Below are positions 54,803-57,354 of a DNA stretch of 57,354 nt, piece by piece. The DNA comes from Magnetococcales bacterium. GTDB lineage: Bacteria > Pseudomonadota > Magnetococcia > Magnetococcales > JADFYX01. A model generated the notes under the pieces. It saw nothing but the letters and a program-made list of their open reading frames with translations. It did no database searches and was not told the origin of the DNA. Each line of letters begins with the position of its first letter. Positions within the stretch are counted from its first letter, which is position 1. Position numbers and translations under genes: made by a program. The stretch is from NCBI GenBank assembly GCA_015232405.1, contig JADFZS010000014.1, positions 1 through 57,354 on the forward strand, read 5' to 3'.

Positions 54803-57028
54803 ATGAGCTTGCTTAAAACACCTAAATCTATTGCGCAAACTAAAACCACTGTTGATTATGGATATAAACAGGCGATAGACTATATCAATGCTGAACGTTA
54901 CGAAGAGGCTGACCAACTTTGTACTTCAATCGTTCAAGATATTCCACATCATACAGATGCTATAAATTTACTTGGGGTTATAGCCCAAAAAATCGGTCGT
55001 GATGATTTGGCTGTTAAACAGTTTCATAAAGCCATAGACATCGATAGTAATAAGGCATTGTTTTATTACAATTTGGGAACGTCTCTGTATAGGTTGGGAC
55101 AATTTGATGATGCTATAAAAGCCCAAAAACAAGCTATAAATATTGATTCCGATTATATTGAAGCATATAGCAGCCTTGGGGCGGCACTATTGGAACTGGA
55201 AAAATTTGATGAGGCGATTAAATATCTGCAAAAAGCCATTACAATCAACACTAATTGTGCAGATTGTTATTATAATATAGCCCTTGCATTAAAACAGCAG
55301 GATAAATTTACAGAAGCGTTGTTATGTTATGAAAAAGCCATAGCAATCAACCCTGGATTTGCCGATGCATATTATAATATGGGCATCATGTTTCATGAGC
55401 AAAAAATGCTAGATAGAGCTGCTTTTTGCTACAATAAAACAATTGCCGCAAATCCTAATTATGTTAATGCCTATGTTAACCTTGCTAATATACAGCAAGA
55501 AGAAGGAAGTTATGACGAGGCTATTGCAAACTATCATAAAGCAATATCTTTAAATCCTGACTACTCTGAGGTGTACAACAATCTTGGTTGCATCTTGAAA
55601 AATCAAAAAAAATATGATGAAGCCATTGAATTTTTTAACAAAGCAATAACAATAAATCCTGACTATATTTTTGCTCACGGTAACCTTGGCTTTGCACTTC
55701 AAGAACAAGGCAAAATTGACCAAGCAATTCTCAGTTATAAAAATGTACTCTCAATAAATCCTGATATTGTAGATATACACAGCCAACTCATTGGTTGTAT
55801 AGATCTTTCTGCAAGTGTAAATTCAAACATTCCTCATACAGAACGAAAGCGTTGGTTTAAACAATTTGTTGAACCCATACAAACATTATCAGTTTTTTTT
55901 AAAAATAAAGTGGACCCAAAGCGTATTATACGTATTGGTTACGTTGGAGCAGATTTTTACAACCATTCAGCTGCCTATATATTTGGATGTATGCTTTTAA
56001 ACTTTGATAAAAGTAAGTTTGAAGTATTTTGTTATGCAGGACACTCCACACAAGATGAGCTTACTGAACAATTTAAGCAAAACGTAACCAAATGGTTGTA
56101 CACTTCACATTTGGATGATGCAACATTGGCAGATACAATAAGAGAGGATTGCATTGATATTCTTGTTGACCTATCTGGTCACACCCCTGGCAACCGTCTG
56201 TTAACTTTTGCTAGAAAACCTGCTCCTATACAAATCTCTGCTTGGGGTTATCCTTTTGGTACAAGTATGGCTACCATGGATTATCTCTTTGCAGATCCTT
56301 TTTTTATTCCTACTTCACAGAGGAACAAATATGTAGAGCAGATTATTGACCTTCCATGTGTTATTCACATGAATCCTTCTACTCCGCCTGTCATGGTAAC
56401 AGACCCACCAGCTTGTAAAAATGGATATGTAACATTTGGTGCTTTTAACAGGCTGGAAAAGTACAACGATGAAGTATACAACTTGTGGGCTGAGATTTTG
56501 CATTGTATTCCAAATGCAAAACTTATGTTGAAAACCGTGAAGTTGGATAGCCTCCAACTAACACTAGAGGTAAAAGAGAGTTTTCAGAAATTGGGTATTC
56601 CAAATAATCGCCTACTGTTAATGGGCAAAACAACCCGGTCTGAGCACCTTAAAGCACATGCAAAAATAGACATAATGTTAGATCCCTTTCCTCATAATAG
56701 TGGTATGACAACTTTGGAGTCATTATACATGGGGGTTCCTGTATTGACTTGTGAAACAAAAATTCGTGGTCCAATAAGTTCTACTATTTTAAATATTTTG
56801 GAAATTGATGAGTTTCGCACTCAAAACGATAGAGAGTATGTAGAAAAAGCTGTAAATTTTGCCAAAGATATACAGTATTTAAAATCGTTACGCTATCAAT
56901 TACGCAACCGTTTTGAAAATTCTGTTTTGGGTGATTCTAAACTCTACACAGAGGAGGTTGAAACAATATATAGACAACTTTGGAAAAAGTGGTGCGAAGA
57001 CAGCAAACTAGCACCAAACCAAGCGTAG
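54803..57028 (+). CDS. TPR protein with SPINDLY-type O-GlcNAc transferase domain (GT41-like), paralogue 2
   Basis: About nine tetratricopeptide repeats (residues of about 15-330) precede a GT41-like catalytic region. Recognisable parts are IRIGYVGADFYNHSAAYIFG with the candidate catalytic His, ILVDLSGHTPG, APIQISAWGYPFGTSMATMDYLF, FGAFNRLEKYN, LMLKTVKL and DPFPHNSGMTTLESLYMGVPVLT. It is the close paralogue of the gene at 3300-5387. Both begin with the same opening (an A-Y/I-D-like helix, then R-x-x-EAD-x-x-C). The protein probably glycosylates cytoplasmic proteins; the target is unknown. No good ribosome site is seen, and a palindromic repeat ends just before it. Confidence 0.9.
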   Translation: MSLLKTPKSIAQTKTTVDYGYKQAIDYINAERYEEADQLCTSIVQDIPHHTDAINLLGVIAQKIGRDDLAVKQFHKAIDIDSNKALFYYNLGTSLYRLGQFDDAIKAQKQAINIDSDYIEAYSSLGAALLELEKFDEAIKYLQKAITINTNCADCYYNIALALKQQDKFTEALLCYEKAIAINPGFADAYYNMGIMFHEQKMLDRAAFCYNKTIAANPNYVNAYVNLANIQQEEGSYDEAIANYHKAISLNPDYSEVYNNLGCILKNQKKYDEAIEFFNKAITINPDYIFAHGNLGFALQEQGKIDQAILSYKNVLSINPDIVDIHSQLIGCIDLSASVNSNIPHTERKRWFKQFVEPIQTLSVFFKNKVDPKRIIRIGYVGADFYNHSAAYIFGCMLLNFDKSKFEVFCYAGHSTQDELTEQFKQNVTKWLYTSHLDDATLADTIREDCIDILVDLSGHTPGNRLLTFARKPAPIQISAWGYPFGTSMATMDYLFADPFFIPTSQRNKYVEQIIDLPCVIHMNPSTPPVMVTDPPACKNGYVTFGAFNRLEKYNDEVYNLWAEILHCIPNAKLMLKTVKLDSLQLTLEVKESFQKLGIPNNRLLLMGKTTRSEHLKAHAKIDIMLDPFPHNSGMTTLESLYMGVPVLTCETKIRGPISSTILNILEIDEFRTQNDREYVEKAVNFAKDIQYLKSLRYQLRNRFENSVLGDSKLYTEEVETIYRQLWKKWCEDSKLAPNQA

Positions 57029-57115
57029 CAGAATGCGAAACGAGTTATCGAGAGCTAAGGGGAGATATATGTCACCGGAACTCCCGTATATCATTTCCCA
57101 GGAACTATAAAGGAG

Positions 57116-57354
57116 TTAAATATACTGTCTCGTACGCCGCCCCAGCTTGTCCCGTTGATATTGAGCTTGAAACAGGGTTGCATCGATATGTTTTGCTGTG
57201 AATGTCTGGGTTTCGGCAAACTGGTTGTAGCTGTTTGTTGTGGTTATGCTCCCCAGAGTTGTGCCAGTTAACAGGCCGTTGTTGCTGTTGTAGGTAATGG
57301 TTAACAGGCCAGCATTGGTAAGCAGACCATCGATATCATAACCATATTGGATGG
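57116..57354 (-). pseudogene. Truncated 3' end of an RHS/YD-repeat gene
   Basis: A minus-strand frame enters from the right edge and stays open for 78 codons before TAA at 57116. It reads as an RHS core: YGYDIDGLLT, GLLTITYNSNNGLLTGTTLGS, SYNQFAE and YQRDKLGRRT. RHS proteins continue well beyond this motif with further YD repeats and a variable toxin tip, but here the frame stops within a few residues. The gene is therefore truncated, or a premature stop has split it. The 87 bases between it and the glycosyltransferase show no gene. Confidence 0.8.

Noticed and set aside
56980..57201. 73-codon plus-strand frame overlapping the end of the second glycosyltransferase
   Set aside because: Out of frame with a clear gene, and its tail overlaps the RHS remnant on the other strand.

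Overview
The window reads as a compact, moderately AT-rich stretch of a Gram-negative proteobacterial chromosome. It carries PilT, lipoproteins, TolC/HlyD/ABC secretion, TRAP transport, YceI/cytochrome b561 and an IalB-family protein. Four hemerythrin-type proteins, a Calvin-subtype aldolase and two SPINDLY-type TPR glycosyltransferases suggest an environmental, motile, oxygen-sensing bacterium. An alphaproteobacterial or Magnetococcia-like relative would fit, but that placement is an impression and not proven here.

Layout. 1-3.3 kb: a truncated palindromic repeat, pilT, two tandem FlgO-like lipoproteins and a bacteriohemerythrin. 3.3-7.9 kb (minus): TPR/GT41 glycosyltransferase, a TusA-like sulfur carrier overlapping a PP-loop thiolation-type enzyme, and hemB. 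8.3-12.2 kb: PP2C phosphatase, adenylate cyclase-FHA, lipA and a DHH phosphoesterase. 12.5-20 kb: hydrolase lipoprotein, IalB-like protein and TetR regulator; queG; then nadA followed by two HD hydrolases and a ChaN-PDZ protein in one tight operon. 20-23.4 kb: two divergent hemerythrin-HD-GYP paralogues. 23.5-29.5 kb: dnaE, accA, fba.

29.5-40.8 kb is the most unusual part. It holds an exported caspase-fold protein whose catalytic His is Leu, with an exported FGE-like partner. Next comes a type I secretion locus: a TolC with an acidic EEI/EEV tail, two ABC half-transporters that both lack a canonical LSGGQ signature, and an HlyD-type adaptor with a basic repeat-bearing N-terminal extension of about 490 residues.

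40.9-47 kb: Tat-exported TRAP transporter (three genes), an AbrB/Doc toxin-antitoxin pair with a clear operator-like palindrome, a short MetF-like protein and an exported ankyrin protein. 47-50.6 kb: housekeeping prs, rplY, pth, ychF. 50.6-57.35 kb: dense palindromic DNA, yceI/cytochrome b561, a double-CDGSH protein and divergent LysR, decayed sequence, an HHE protein, a second TPR/GT41 glycosyltransferase and, at the right edge, the truncated end of an RHS/YD-repeat gene.

A palindromic element of about 170 bp occurs three times (1-75, 50843-51014, 54676-54788). The copies lie upstream of pilT, between ychF and yceI, and directly upstream of the second glycosyltransferase. No rRNA, tRNA, CRISPR array or intact transposase was recognised.
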